Shown here piece by piece: positions 11,675-24,242 of a DNA stretch of 64,000 nt (position 1 is the first letter of the stretch; each line of letters starts with the position of its first letter). A model generated the notes under the pieces. The model was not told the origin of the DNA, made no database searches, and worked only from the letters and a program-made list of their open reading frames with translations. Both the position numbers and the translations under genes were made by a program. The stretch is from assembly GCF_963576545.1 (NCBI RefSeq), contig NC_083636.1, positions 7,381,856-7,445,855 on the forward strand, in the 5' to 3' direction. The stretch is from Limanda limanda (lineage: Eukaryota; Chordata; Actinopteri; Pleuronectiformes; Pleuronectidae).

Positions 11675-13940
11675 AAAATGCCATCAAGAGCAGACCATGA
11701 TGGAGAGAGAGAAGTTCAACAAAACTTCAATATCGTAAGAACACAGCTGCAGACACCATGTGAATTAATGTTACACATAAAGCATATGGTTAACATTATT
11801 ATAGTTAAATTAGAAATCAATAAAACTAATTGCTAAAAACACACAAATTAAATCTATTTTTAGGTTCAGGAACTAAAAGCACCAGTAAACATGTGTGAAT
11901 AGTGTGATATTACTTTTAGAATGAATGTTATATAGCTCATAATGATAGAAAAACATATGCAAAGGTTGTAGATAGATCCATTTTTATCATTGGGGTTTAA
12001 TAATGTGGTTAGAGGCTAAATGCAAGACAAACATTTATCTCTGTTGTCACTTTACTGCTGGGTAAAATTTAGGGGGAAGATAGAATAGTATGCTAAATTT
12101 TGAAACAGCAGGGCAGTAGTGGAAGACAGAGTTGAATAACATCTGCATTTATTTAAACGAGAAAGGGGGATCTGACACAAGCGTATCAATGGATGATCCG
12201 AGACAAATTTCTCACCTCTAAATTAACATCCTCTTGCAAAGAGCAAGGGGAGAGATCAAATTAGAGCACAAATGGTATTTACTTAGATTTATCTAAACAC
12301 TTGGTAAGACAAATTTAGTTTTAAAGGTTATATAGTAAGTAAATTAAGGATAAAATAAGTTTGGTTGCATTTACAATAGTAAATACGGTGTTGTCTCAGT
12401 AGTTTTTGATAGATACATTGGCTATAAGAAAAGAAAATACATTTAATCAAATTAAAAGATTTTAAAAGGAAGGTTTAAAGTTAATCGCAAACGATTTTCT
12501 TTCATGCTAAATCACATTGGGGTTTCTGAACACATTTCTGCATGAAAATGTATTTCTTTGATGTAATTGATTGACATTTTTAGTTTGTTGTAAACATTAT
12601 TGATTTTTCTGAGTTGATAACAGGTACTATCATGTTTGTGAAACGGACACATATATGATTTTGGTCTGATCAGAAGAGCAGACGCAATAGAAAAGAATAT
12701 CTGAAATCTTCTTGTGGAATATGAGTAATCTTTTGTTTAAACAGAAAAACTTTTTCCTTTAGGGGAAAAGCAACAGATGCAAAGTTTCAAGCAAGTCTCA
12801 GAGCAATGGCAGCTTCTGAGAGAACAGAGTAATGTGATATGTGTGATACTTTGAAATAAGACTCTACTAGTGTCATATGCTGTAACAATGATATTTGCTT
12901 GAGAAAATAACGTTCACTTTTCAACAGCTAGGAGGTTCAGCTATGATACAGTATTGTTTTGGATGATAGACATTACTATTTACAAATAGAAAGTTTTTAA
13001 CTAGGAAACTCTTAACTTTATCAGTAGAGCAGATTTAAATGGTTAACAGCTGATTACTGTGAAACTGAAGTGTTTGATGACAGGTTTTCAGCATCACAGT
13101 GTGATAACGAATGACAGAGGGGTTTTACGACTCTGTTTGAAACAAAGGAAAACCGTCCCCATCATTACATGCATGGACCAAAGAGATGCAAATATGCTAG
13201 TGGCGAGAGTGTCAAGATTTACACTGATAGCTTGTTTGCATGGGGGTTCTGCATGTGATTTGGGCTGAAGAAGAAATTCATGAGATTGACTTCACACCAT
13301 TGTCTTGCCTTGACTGTGTTACTGGTTGCAAACAGTATGCAGTCTGTAGAGGACATGGAAGGCATTTGAATGATTCTTAACACTGACATTTAATGTGGGT
13401 TACAGGAGCGGTTAGCAAGACTACATCGAACTAAATTTTTTTAGAATGCAGATTTGGGTTTATTAGTTTAGGAATTAAGTAGTCTTGATAGACTGTGTTT
13501 TGTTTGGTGGTCGATGGACTTTTGATGTGGGATATGGATGATTTTGTTCAACCTGTGTACGTTTTCTCATTAGGTTGGATTGACACATGACTGGAGTCAG
13601 TGTGTCAAGAGAGAGGAGTAACATATGCTGGATATAGATGAATTGGGTTATTGGGTGTACACAAGAAACACTCTAAATAATATTCAATAAAACTTTTTTA
13701 ACAGAGTTATGTAATTTGAGTTACAAATAAAATAAGGACATCCAGATTCTACAAGATTGACATCCACCTCAAAACAAACGGTTTAATCATTTATAGAGAG
13801 GTTTAATAAAGATTAAGTTAAATAAAGTAGGTTAGGGAAATAAATAAATACTGTTTTGTTTTATGACATGATTTCTATGCAAGCAGAAGTGTTTCCCAAA
13901 CATCTAAACAGGATTCTCCAGCGGTGAAACAGATACTGTT
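11675..13940. other. Interior of LTR element without recognisable pol or env
   Basis: About 2.3 kb of AT-rich sequence where pol and env would be expected. Stop codons are dense in all frames, and the only frame above 60 codons (13059-13268) shows no retroviral motif. I found no YXDD-type polymerase box or integrase zinc finger by eye. This looks like replaced or thoroughly non-coding sequence more than a lightly mutated pol gene. Confidence 0.5.
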
Positions 13941-14226
13941 CGGAGAACTCATTCCATGATGGAAGATTTCAAAAGGATGTCCGCTGACAAGGGTAACATA
14001 TTCATAAGCATAGCTTTATGGATACTGGTGAGTATGAGTATCAACACAAGGCAACATCATGCCACATCCCGCCAGGGATGGGACAGTGGAGAGAGAAGGA
14101 AGTAAAAAACAAACATAACAAACACATTGAAAAACACATTGAAAAACAAACTGGTAGATATTTTTTTAAACTGTTTCCTGTACTCTTTAAAATCCACAGG
14201 CAGACGAGGAGATTCTATCTAAATCC

Positions 14227-14754
14227 ATGGAGAGAGGACTGCGTGACCTGAAACCAGGAGGCTGGATTGTGCTTAAGGACGTGCGGATGGAGGAAGAGGA
14301 CGACGTCGATGGAACGAGTGCAAGCCAAATGCCTCTCAACACAGATGACAGGAAGGTCGCAGAGGTCAACCTGGAGATGAGGGCCAACGCAGGAGGATTT
14401 CCAGAGCCAGGGGTGGATCTACAGGACGGGAAGTGCTTTGTGCCAGTGTGTGAGCTTCAGTCTTCATTTTTAGGTGTTGCAAGGAGAGTCAACACATTTG
14501 AAGAGCTACACGCTGAACACAACCGCACCAACAGGAGATCAGCAACACATGATTATACGACTGAGAAGCATTCAAGGGAAAAGAGATGGTTTCCCTGCTC
14601 ACGAATGCTTGGCAGGAACAACATCAAATTTCTGATCATCAAAGTCAGAGCATACAAGATGTCTCTGAAACAAGATGTTCTTCAACAAGGAGGTGTTCGA
14701 CACACGATCAGGACGAAGTGTGGCACCAATACAGTGAACATTTTGATAATATGA
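14227..14754 (+). CDS. Unidentified 175-residue ORF with LKPGG motif in the LTR element
   Basis: The open frame extends upstream to about 14199, where a good splice acceptor (TACTCTTTAAAATCCACAG) precedes GCAGACGAG. A GTGAGT donor sits near 14030 after a short open stretch in a compatible frame. The segment RDLKPGGWIVLKD resembles the LKPGG strand-turn of class I SAM-dependent methyltransferases, and an acidic run EEEDDVD follows. No SAM-binding glycine-rich motif is visible here. A basic REKR sequence occurs near the middle, but no hydrophobic fusion peptide or membrane anchor follows, so it is not an obvious envelope. It could be a captured host exon, a viral accessory gene or chance. The intact length suggests at most recent decay. 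Confidence 0.4.
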   Translation: MERGLRDLKPGGWIVLKDVRMEEEDDVDGTSASQMPLNTDDRKVAEVNLEMRANAGGFPEPGVDLQDGKCFVPVCELQSSFLGVARRVNTFEELHAEHNRTNRRSATHDYTTEKHSREKRWFPCSRMLGRNNIKFLIIKVRAYKMSLKQDVLQQGGVRHTIRTKCGTNTVNILII

Positions 14755-14952
14755 TGATCATCATGTTAATAATTGTAAAATACGTTATTGAAGTTTGTAG
14801 AAACTGATCATTTTCAATTGTGTAACTCTGTTGTATTGTTTTTGCACTAAGACTAGTGTTACTTCTTTAATTCACATATCCTGGAAAATTCCCAATCTAA
14901 ATGATGAGATGTTATAAAGATGTTGATCCCAGATGGATAAACAGGGAGGAAT

Positions 14953-15576
14953 TGTGATGGGAATTTTGTATTTAGACATGTTCAAATGTAACAGATTACA
15001 TTTATATAGAAAGAAGTTTACTGAAAGATGTATTTCTGTGTTTAAGACTCATAGTCAGAGTTTAGGTCAAGTTAACACTATGCATAATACTCTTGAAGGG
15101 CCTTATAGACGTGGCCTTCTCAGTCTAGGGTGAACAAAAGGTTTCTCAACAGGGGCCAATTAAGTCTTCTGCAGCAGGGAGCTTCAAAGGCTAATAGGTG
15201 TGACCTGCAGAGACAGGAGATCTCTGAGAAACTCACAGGGTCTGGAACAAGATGCGTTTAGCATCTTGTTCAAACTTCAAAGAGACCGCCAGAGACCAAT
15301 GTCTGGTCTTCCTGTAAACGACATGGAGAGAAGCTGATTGGACAAATGTATTTTACTGTGGAGAGGAGGGATCTGATTGTATAAATGGAGTGTACTTTTG
15401 AGAGCTCATTGCCATTGCCCTCATATCTGTCACCGTGATGTTTGAGCTCTGTGCCATTGAGGTCAAGTCTGTTGTCGTGACTTGACCTTTGTAAACCGTC
15501 CGCAGACGGTTTGAATTAAACATCCAGAATTGATAATTGCTTGTTGTGTCATAATATGTAATAATTTTCCATTACA
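14953..15576 (+). repeat. 3' long terminal repeat
   Basis: Same length as the 5' LTR and apparently identical except for about three substitutions in the last 40 bases (for example TCATGATATG against TCATAATATG). It is preceded by a polypurine tract and followed by GTGT, the right target duplication. Confidence 0.92.
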
Positions 15577-15770
15577 GTGTAAAACACAGGCTGCCTGCGA
15601 GCTGCGTGCGTAGCTGCTGTACTTCCCTCCCTGGCAGCTTGATGGATGTAGCACAGGGCTGCTGCCGCTTTAAATACTTCAACTGTGTCTACTTGAACAT
15701 TCTGCTGGAAAGGATGGACACGCTCCCTGTGCACTGTGCCTGAGGAGGGGTTAGGTTTTAGTCAATTAAT

Positions 15771-15771
15771 C

Positions 15772-15867
<96 letters not shown>
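15771..15867. repeat. (CA)n microsatellite
   Basis: About 97 bases of CA repeat with one AA and one TA interruption. Frames across it are His-Thr repeats and not genes. Confidence 0.95.
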
Positions 15868-15869
<2 letters not shown>

Positions 15870-18800
15870 TGTCGTTTTCTCTTATCTTCTCATTCTGTTT
15901 TGTCTCGGTTCAAACTTCACAAAACTGCACCATGCATTTGTGTTATATCGAATCACATCTATTTCACTGGCCTAATTACATAAATAACTACTAACTACTA
16001 ATACTAAATACAAGAAAGGGCCGGATTAAAACTTTATGGCAGCTGACTAATATGAAAAACGTATTCAGTGTTAATATTATTTTACCTCCATGTTTTTAAT
16101 GGTCCAGCAAAAGGAACTCTCTACTCACCATCATTTTCCCCCACTTCATTACTTATTATTTTATTTTGTATATTTAGTTCATAAAGCCTTTGCCCATTAT
16201 TTTGAATTCCCCTAGCAACCACATCTGGTATTAGGAGTTTGTTGTTGATGACACAATGTGCTATTCCTCTGGTTCCTCTCTTACGCAGGCCTTTACCCGT
16301 CTTAAGGTCAACCTTTGATTACTTACAGTCATCACTCATTAATTAACTCACAGAGTAGTTTAAAATGCAATAAAGACAAAGTAAATGTTCTCCACCTCCA
16401 TCAGTGACTCTGATTATCCTGCCATTAAAGCTTTGAATGGCAGCCAAATTACTGTGGTTGATTCCATGTCCGTCCTTGATGACAGACATGTTCCTAATCG
16501 TCGTGCTGCCCCAACAACACCTCAACAGTTCAAACCTGTGTATCACACTGCATAACTTTGACAGCAGGTGACTCATCATTGTTCTCTGTATCATTCGGTT
16601 GGAGGAAGAAAAAACAGGCATCTCATGTTATTAATTTATGAACTACAACTGATTAAACTTCCAAACTTCCAAATTCTCCTCTCTCATTTAAAACTAGTTA
16701 CCACGGTGACTACATTAAAGTAGATATCCCTTGCACTAGCACTAATGTTGGCAGAACCGAGTTATGCACCTTGTTAATGGAATGAGCTGCAATCTGTCCT
16801 ACAACTGAAGTCTTTACATTCCCCTAATATCCAATTTTTTTCATGATTCTTGTAATTATTTGAATGAAGTCTTTGTTTTGTTACTTTTAATTATTAATTA
16901 TTAACTCTTTGTTGTGTTGTATTTATTTGCTGATTGTGAATGTCTCCTATTCTCATGTCTCTCTAGAAGTAGAGATCAGATCACATAATCCTTTTCCGGA
17001 GTAAAATAAATGGCTTCCAGTGGTTTATGTCAGACATTGGCAGGCATTTGGAATTAAATCTAATACACAATAAAGTGAAAGTAATTTCGGGAGCAGTTTT
17101 CTTGGGATCTTGTTCATGAGCAAATATCTGCTGCCGCATAAGAGTTACGAGTTAGTGCAATAGAAGAAGTAGTACATCCGTCCGGTGAGGGTAATGACTG
17201 TCTTACAGAAATGACTACTAGAAAAGTAAGTACGTATAAGTGCACACTCATGCAGGCCTGAATTTGAATGTTCTCTACAACTGTATTAAGCCGCTGTTGA
17301 GTCACATCTGTTTAACTCCAGTTGAGGCAATTGGCATGGCTTCATTTGAACTCGGCTTTCAAAATTCTGCTCTTGCAAAGTTGATGACCTCTGCACTCCA
17401 GCCGCCCTCTTCTCTGGATCAAACAATTAACACACAGCGCTGCTGACATTTGGCAGATAGGAGTTTTCCCTCCGACACCGGCAGGTTGTGAAGTGTGCCC
17501 GACATATTTCTGAGTCACAGTCCTACCACTATCATCCCACTCACACCCAGGCGGTGGCTTTTTATTTGTGAGCGTGATGCCAGAGATACTCAGCACTCAG
17601 ACCCCGGTAATGAAAATGATGCTAATGAAACAAAGAGGCCTGCAGCGCCTCCGGCCCAGCTCCGGCCCACTTTGACTGATAACACAAACAATCCCTTTAT
17701 GGCACTTTGAACAGGCCCTGCAGCCATGAGCAGTCCTTGAATTGGGGCAACTAGCAGACTAGGAAAGACTTTTGGATCTACTGAACCAATATTATGGGTT
17801 AGGGTCACTATCTTTTACTAAATTTGCATTAAAGCATAAAGCTTAAGACTTTGGGCCCCTTGTCTGCACTTGTTACATTACTTTTTTTTATCATGAGAAG
17901 TGAATTACCTAAATCTACTCTTTAATGTACAGGAAATTGCGGCTTGCGCCACACTCTAATCTACATACCAGTCATCGGAAGTTACTTATCATTTCACACC
18001 AAGTGTAAGCCACAACCAAATCCCCTGAGTGAATTGACCAAGGGTGCATTTCATCTATAACCATTCAGATTTCATGTTTTATTCAGAAGAAGATGATAAT
18101 GTTATTTATGAGTTCACATCACTTTAAAGATTTATTTCAACCTTTTTTATGCTGCTTTGACCATGTGCCTTTGGTGTACGTTTTATATAGTATATATGTA
18201 TAGCCCAGAGGATATTTATGGTTATTTGCAAAGTTCTCTCGATATACATTAAAAGTATGTATAATATATAATATAGTGGTCCTCAACCAGATAACAGCAA
18301 AATGATAAAAAATAACATTACAATTTGAGGACGATCTAAACTGTGTCTGTATAGAACATCGTTCCTGTCGTGGAGGCAGAGAGCAGAGGGTGCTGTCTGC
18401 AACACTTCGAACTTTCCACAGAAACCGAAACCGAAATCCAGTAAGAGCTTTTGAAGCTTTAAAAACCATCAACAGTGAAAAAAAAAAGTTAACCGGATTA
18501 CCTACAGCCGACAACCGTGAGATGTGAAGAGTCCAGGTGATAGACTATCACCGACTTCAGCCACACACAGATTAGTGATGCTGTGTGGCTGAGGACACAG
18601 AGTGAGGGAATGATGTTGGGATGGTCAGTGGTTTCGGCTTCCATTAGCAACAGCCGTGTTGTAACGCTGCTGTAAGGTGGATTCAAATGTAAAAATACAG
18701 TTTGCACCTCCTGTAGAGCAGTGCAGGGCTGCTTGTAAGAGTAACCATCGAGAGGATAAATCAATCAACCAATCAGGGCAGAAAAGAGATGAGAGCTGGC

Positions 18801-20384
18801 CAGTTATTTACAGTCGGAAGCCAAGGAGGGAAGGATCCTGTTCCTTCCACCAATCATGGTTACAGTAGGAATTATAAAGAGAATCGAGACGAGCGACTCA
18901 ATCAGTCACAATCAGGTGCTGATGTGAGGGAAGGAAATAAAACCCCACTGCCCTGCAGATCTGATGGTAATCAGCTGGTGATACACAACAGAGTCTGCAT
19001 CCACCTTCAACCAACATCCTGGAGAAACCTTCACTTTTGTTTTGTTTCTTTATGACATACTGCATTTGAGAAAATGTGTGTTCCCTGTATCTTACATTTT
19101 ATCTTCAGAGCAGGATGATTAAACCAGGTAGTGAGGGTCGCATCAGTATTTAGTCTCTATGTCAATTGTAGGACATAAAAAGTAAAAAAAACGACCCGTG
19201 CATTTTCCTTTTCTTAATTAAACCAAACTTTGGAGATATTTTAATTAACTTTGGTTACACAAGAAACTTTTCCCTGACTTGAGACTAATTTGAGTGTCTG
19301 AGCGTGGCGACCCTTTCTGACTGCTCTCTGAAGTCACTCGCAATATAGAGTCACGCTCGATGAATGTCACCCACTGATGGCACGACAGGTGATATTCTAT
19401 TTGTCAAGCAGGACCCTGGAGGTCCCCACCGCTTAATTACATGTGGATTAATAATCTGATAAATTTAATGAATCTTGACTTTCGCAGTAGGTGAAACGGG
19501 GATAATGGAAGTAATTACCTTGCCTGAACTGTCCGTCGGAGGCCACGCCAGTCCTCATTCAGGGATAAAACCCACTCGGAGGACTGGAAATGAAATTTGT
19601 CATTTGTAAAACATTATTCTCCAGACACATAAACTGGATCACTAAGTAGGAGCTTAACGAAGCGCTGGATGGGGGTAAAAATTTGACTGTGAATAAAACA
19701 AAGTCATGTTTTTTCTTCAATTCTGACCTCAGCTTGGTACAGGTAACCAGAGAAACACCAAAATTAAACATTCAGATTAAGTGTGGGCCAATTGGCCCGC
19801 CAAAATTTATTTGAACTCCCCCAGTGGTAATTTTTGATCAATTCCAAGCCTTTATAGGGTCTCTTTAACTGGGTGGTGGGGTTTATTATGTTGTCACTCA
19901 CAACAAAGACCTAACCAATACATGTGTGTGTGTGTGCAGTCCCTCTACAGACCAACACTGGATACAGTTACCTTCAGAAATCATGCCCTTTACTGTCCTT
20001 CAGCCCGACTATAATTGAGACATATGGACGTAGCAGCACCAAACGCCAACATGAGGACTCCAGGGGATTCATTCTTTTCCCGCTGCCGGTTGACTGAGAC
20101 TTGAAAGATGCAAATAAGTGACAGCTTAACACCTTTGACTTCAGCTGATTGATCTAAATGGATGGAAAGGCACAGGGTCCCTAAACAGAAATCATGAGTT
20201 TCTTCATACACTATTAATAAAAGGTTAATTCACAGTACCATGCTATAAACAAACCAAGTCTACCAGAATCCACATAATGCACGAGTGCATTCTACGGTAA
20301 ATGTAGAGGGAGAAACATAATGAGCTCTGAATTATAATTTAAATCTAAATGTTTGAAAAATATTGTCAATCAACATTAAAAGTT
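15868..20384. other. Intergenic stretch, nothing recognised
   Basis: No frame here shows a domain or conserved-looking composition. The longest, 125 codons on the minus strand at 18137-18514, is basic and aromatic-rich without a motif. No bounded repeat with target duplication was identified, though older dispersed repeats are likely. Confidence 0.45.
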
Positions 20385-20470
20385 TTTCACATGTGCACAA
20401 CGCAGTGGGAGGTTCTCTGCACAGACGCCTTCACAATAGCAACAAATCATCCACCTTATTCAGATGAGAG
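20385..20470 (+). repeat. Dispersed repeat, copy A (pair with 24243-24328)
   Basis: Shares GTGCACAACGCAGTGGGAGG, CTTCACAATAGCAACA and CATCCACCTTATTCAGATGAGAG with slightly different sequence at 24243-24328. The two copies align over about 86 bases with scattered substitutions and small indels. Confidence 0.6.
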
Positions 20471-20789
20471 GTGGAGCAGCCGGGTGGAGTAGACAGAGAC
20501 AGGAAGCAACGGATTAACTCCGACCAGACCAAACTGTGCTCAACTCCTTGGATCTGCGAGAGTCTTGTGTTATGCCCCAGATCTCTGGTCTTATGAAACT
20601 GCACCTGAATGAACCTGAGTGTACTCTGAATCTGCTCTGATTACATAATAGGTCATAGTCAATGTGGGAGCATGCTATTTTTATGCTATAAAATTACTAG
20701 TGTCAGTAATATCAAGAATCTTTTAGAGGGATATGTCCTCTTCTACTTGCCTGAGCAGTGAAGTAACATTTTTCCAAAAGTGACAAAGA

Positions 20790-20969
20790 CAGTGCAAGGT
20801 TTTCTATTAACCCATGAAGATCGAATGTGACGTCTGCACGCTTCTCTTTTAAGAGATGGATAAATACCTCACGCTCGCTGAAACACTCCCAGGAAAGGTG
20901 GTATTGGAAATGTAGTTTGTTGTTAGCCCTCCAGCCGGCAAAAAAGTTTTGAAAGAAACGTTTCAGACG
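20790..20969 (+). promoter_or_regulatory. Possible promoter or 5' UTR remnant upstream of the acidic ORF
   Basis: Contains TTGGAAATGTAGTTTG, whose complement CAAACTACATTTCCAA resembles the ACTACAATTCC core bound by ZNF143/STAF at housekeeping promoters. It lies about 60 bases before the ATG of the frameshifted ORF. The resemblance is by eye only. Confidence 0.3.
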
Positions 20970-21157
20970 ATGGCAGACGATGTAAGCGAGGGGAGTGATA
21001 TTGAAGCAGATTACAGCAAAGTTTCAAAGACAAAAACAATGATGAAAGTAGCAATGAAGAAGATTCAGATCCAGACAAGGCTCAGTCTATGGGAGACATG
21101 TTTGAGAAGGAGGAGGAGGAAGAGGGGGATGTCTTGGCGAGTTTAGCAGTTTTTTAG
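20970..21157 (+). pseudogene. Frameshifted fragment encoding an acidic N-terminal-like peptide
   Basis: From ATG at 20970 the frame reads MADDVSEGSDIEADYSKVSK. Shifting by one base near 21027, it continues as DKNNDESSNEEDSDPDKA, then SMGDMFEKEEEEEGDVLASLA, and stops at 21157. Low-complexity acidic Ser/Asp/Glu composition on both sides of the shift, with good codon usage, suggests one coding sequence that lost a base. It resembles the N-terminus of a nuclear or nucleolar protein, but I do not recognise which. It could be a decayed first exon, a duplicated fragment or an assembly indel. No splice donor is obvious at its end. Confidence 0.4.
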
Positions 21158-24100
21158 ATGAATTATAATGAAAGCCAAATGTTTAAGGAGTTTATTTTAA
21201 CACATTGGTCATTATGTCAGCTCTTCAGAAAACCCTCAGGTTTTAGATGGTTGTTTTCAAACCACTCTTTGAGGGTATTTCCATTCTACACCTTAGTTCT
21301 TCAAGGGTTAGGTAGCAAAAAAAATCAATAATCAATAATGATATCAATAATTCTAGGTCTCAAATTCAACAGAAAAAAGAAACTCATCACTCCCTATAAG
21401 TTTATCTATTTCATAACTTTTTGAACAACTCCTGTCAGCAGAGGAGCAGAGCAGCTGTGAAGCATCACTAGCCATGCAAACTGCCTCACGCTGGCTTATG
21501 AAACAAAAGTTGATGGAGCGCGCCTCGGCAGTCTCATGTCATGGATGGTGGGAAAAACGTTGCTGCTGAGGGAAATTACCAGCGCGAATGGGGGTTGATA
21601 AAAGGACAGATTGGTTACTCTTTGGCTACAATGCGCCCTAAAAGCTCTCGGTTCTCTGCTGTGCCAACGGCCCATGTCGATAGCAGAGTGGGTGGAGGAG
21701 AAAGAAAATGATGGATATGCGACGTGTGGAGAGAGTGAGATGGAGATTAGAAAAGTTAGAGTTGTGAGTACCAAGCTGGAAACCTTATCATTATCTTGTC
21801 ATTTTGATATGGCTGTCGGCACTCATTAAGAAAATTACACTTTAGATAAATTGGGTTTAACATACTAACATAAGGACTAAGAATGATCTGCTGCTTTTTG
21901 TGAGATGTGAACGCAAGTAAACAGCATAGCCTATAAATACCTTTTTTTAAATACAAAATAGCATTCAAGCACCTTTTTATGGTGGTTTACTCACTTGTTA
22001 TTGTCCTATTTTTAAAAGTTTGAGTCAAATTCAACACTGTTGTTTACTGAGCATTATATGAAGCTCGGAGCACGTCTCCCCTCACCCCCGGCCCTTGTCA
22101 CCGTTGCCTGGCACCTGACCCCTCCTCCTGATCTTTCAGCCTTCGCTGTCTGCAAACTCTCAAAGTCCAGTCTCTCTTGTAAACTGACCGAGCTGCTGTG
22201 GATCCTCTCTTGATGTATGAACAGTTTGATGTGATGCAGCAGCTCATGAAACCGGAAGAGGAGAGATGGGGAGAGGGAGATCAGTGTAGCCATGTTCGTC
22301 TGTGACACAATGCCAAACACAGGTTGTGTGTTTAACACAACCTGCGTGTACGCCCCCTGGAGTTTCGGAGAATAATCCAACAATCGACCTGTTGAGCACA
22401 TAGGCGAGTTTTTCGTGCCAGTGATGACCTTAAAGACATAGTGCAGTGGCATTTAAACACACAGCGACGGACCTCCGTCACTTTTCCAAACCTCCAGCAA
22501 AAAAAACACAGTCATAATTATAGGCCTGCAAATGGTAAACGGTGGTTGCTTGATTATCTGTTAGTAAGATTAACAACATGCCTGTGTGATTCTTGATGAA
22601 CTCAATCAGGCTTAAGTTGTAAGGAGTTATTAGCTGCATTGATCTTGGCAAGCTACGTATCTGAATCATAGCAATTTCATTTCAAACCTAATTTCCTATG
22701 ATGCTGGATGGACATTAAAGACTGTGTAAACCAAATTCATTTATTTGTCCGCTCTACTTGTCAGTAAGTGATTACTGAAACATGTGCTAACTATATTTTT
22801 AGTTGCTTAACACTGTCTTAAACTATGTGTTGATATTACATGTATATTCATGCAAAAGCAGGATTTTACTGTTGTCTCTTAATATGTTTTGTATGCAATG
22901 ACTGAAGTTTATCCACCTTTTTGTAAAACAGCATGAGAGAGCTGCCCGATGATTATTCGCACCTTTTTTTTTTTTACCACACCAGCCCTGACTGGCACGG
23001 TGGAGGCCTCTAAAAATCTAAAATGTAGCCAGAATTACCTTCAGCCAAGGTGAAGTGCTGCTGCTTACTCAATTCAGTTTTATTTGTTCAGTGCCAAAAC
23101 ACGATATTATCTCAAGGCACTTTACACAGTAAGACTGTGACCATAGCGAAGCGTTTCATGGAGTAGAATCTGATCTTGTTGGAATAAAATGTGCAATAAT
23201 AGCAAGTTCCTGCTGGTGTTGGATCAGTACACCTTCGTTCATTGCAATATTGTATATGCACACACAAACAATACACTGACACAGACTTCGTGCCGCCCAT
23301 GAAATGTTTGTCTAGGGGCTTCCCATTTAAACCCACACTTTATCTCTATTGTCTCCATTTTTACTCTTCGTTAGCTGGCGGAGCAATAATTAACATGTAG
23401 CTTGTGTAACTTGTTGTTGAACTTTGTGTTGCATAGCAACAGCAGGGATGTAAGGCTCCTGTTCTCAAAGTTTCTAATGACGCCAGCTTTGCTTTGTGCT
23501 CGAGCATGAAACAAAGACCACAGCGTTTTGGGAACATGAGACCCTGCTTCTTAATGTGTATTCAATTTATCGGTCATTATCAGCATACAGAAAATCCATC
23601 TCGCTCTACTTAAAAAGAGGAAGAGCAATACAGTAATTGTTGCGTAAACATTGTATCAGATAATAAGCCAGGCGTTTGTCCCTCGCCATGTTCTGCTCAC
23701 AATAGATGGCTGAAACTCTGACAAATAGCTCAGTGATTGCTGCTGCGCTCCTCTGTTCTTTTCTATAAAAGGGGTGAAAGTGTTGGTGAAAGTGTTCGGT
23801 GACACACAGCTCTACCTGACAGCTGGGGTCGCTCCTCTGGCTGTGTCTCTGTCTCCTTCCTGTTTGCTCAGACGGCTGCTGACAGGCAGAGTAAATGCCA
23901 GTTGGGCTAATATGTTAAAAAAAAAGTCTCCCTTGCTCACAAACTTTAAATCTTTGTTTGCACATTTCTCCTTCTCCTTCACCGTGTATTCAAGCTCTAA
24001 AGCTGAGCCATTCATACGAAAAGTGAAAGTTTAGGGAAATAAAAAGCTTAGTTATCTATCAAGTCTACCTTCAAGTATTGAGTAGAGTCTTATACCTCAA

Positions 24101-24242
24101 TACCTTATTGCTACTTAGCAGCCGTAGAAAAGACTAAAACGAACAACTCCAGTTTGGCAGCGAGTGCTTGCTGAAGCCGTTCTCAGACATGACCTGCGGG
24201 TAAATCCAGAGAATTGGCCTCAGAGTTTATCCAGAGTTTGCC
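21158..24242. other. Intergenic stretch with one old retroposon-tail fragment
   Basis: Near 23068-23133 the sequence AATTCAGTTTTATTTGTTCAGTGCCAAAACACGATATTATCTCAAGGCACTTTACA-type text matches a common teleost retroposon 3' module. A 10-bp stem with GTTTA loop lies at 22320-22344. A 132-codon minus frame at 22054-22452 lacks any motif and is probably chance. Confidence 0.4.

Larger units (their letters stand above)
9181..15580 (+). mobile_element. Endogenous-retrovirus-like LTR element, young but coding-poor
   Basis: Two 624-bp direct repeats (9185-9808, 14953-15576) bracket a 5,144-bp interior. Both start TGTGATGGG and end CCATTACA, and the element is flanked by the 4-bp duplication GTGT (9181-9184, 15577-15580). 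The LTRs differ at about three positions near their 3' ends. A purine-rich tract AAACAGGGAGGAAT abuts the 3' LTR as expected for plus-strand priming. The interior has a gag-like zinc-knuckle frame (10997-11674) and a second unexplained frame (14227-14754). I found no reverse transcriptase, integrase, protease or envelope frame. A primer-binding site next to the 5' LTR (from TGGCTGTTG) could not be matched confidently to a tRNA. The simplest reading is a non-autonomous element mobilised in trans; a deleted or recombined provirus is the alternative. Confidence 0.9.

Noticed and set aside
14560..14600. REKR as an envelope furin cleavage site in the LTR element ORF
   Set aside because: No signal peptide, hydrophobic fusion peptide or transmembrane anchor accompanies it, so one basic tetrapeptide is not evidence for env.
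18137..18514. 125-codon minus-strand frame
   Set aside because: Contains a poly-Lys/Phe stretch from an A-run and AT-rich codons, with no recognisable motif.
22054..22452. 132-codon minus-strand frame
   Set aside because: No domain, no splice context and no compositional sign of coding; similar to other chance frames in the region.
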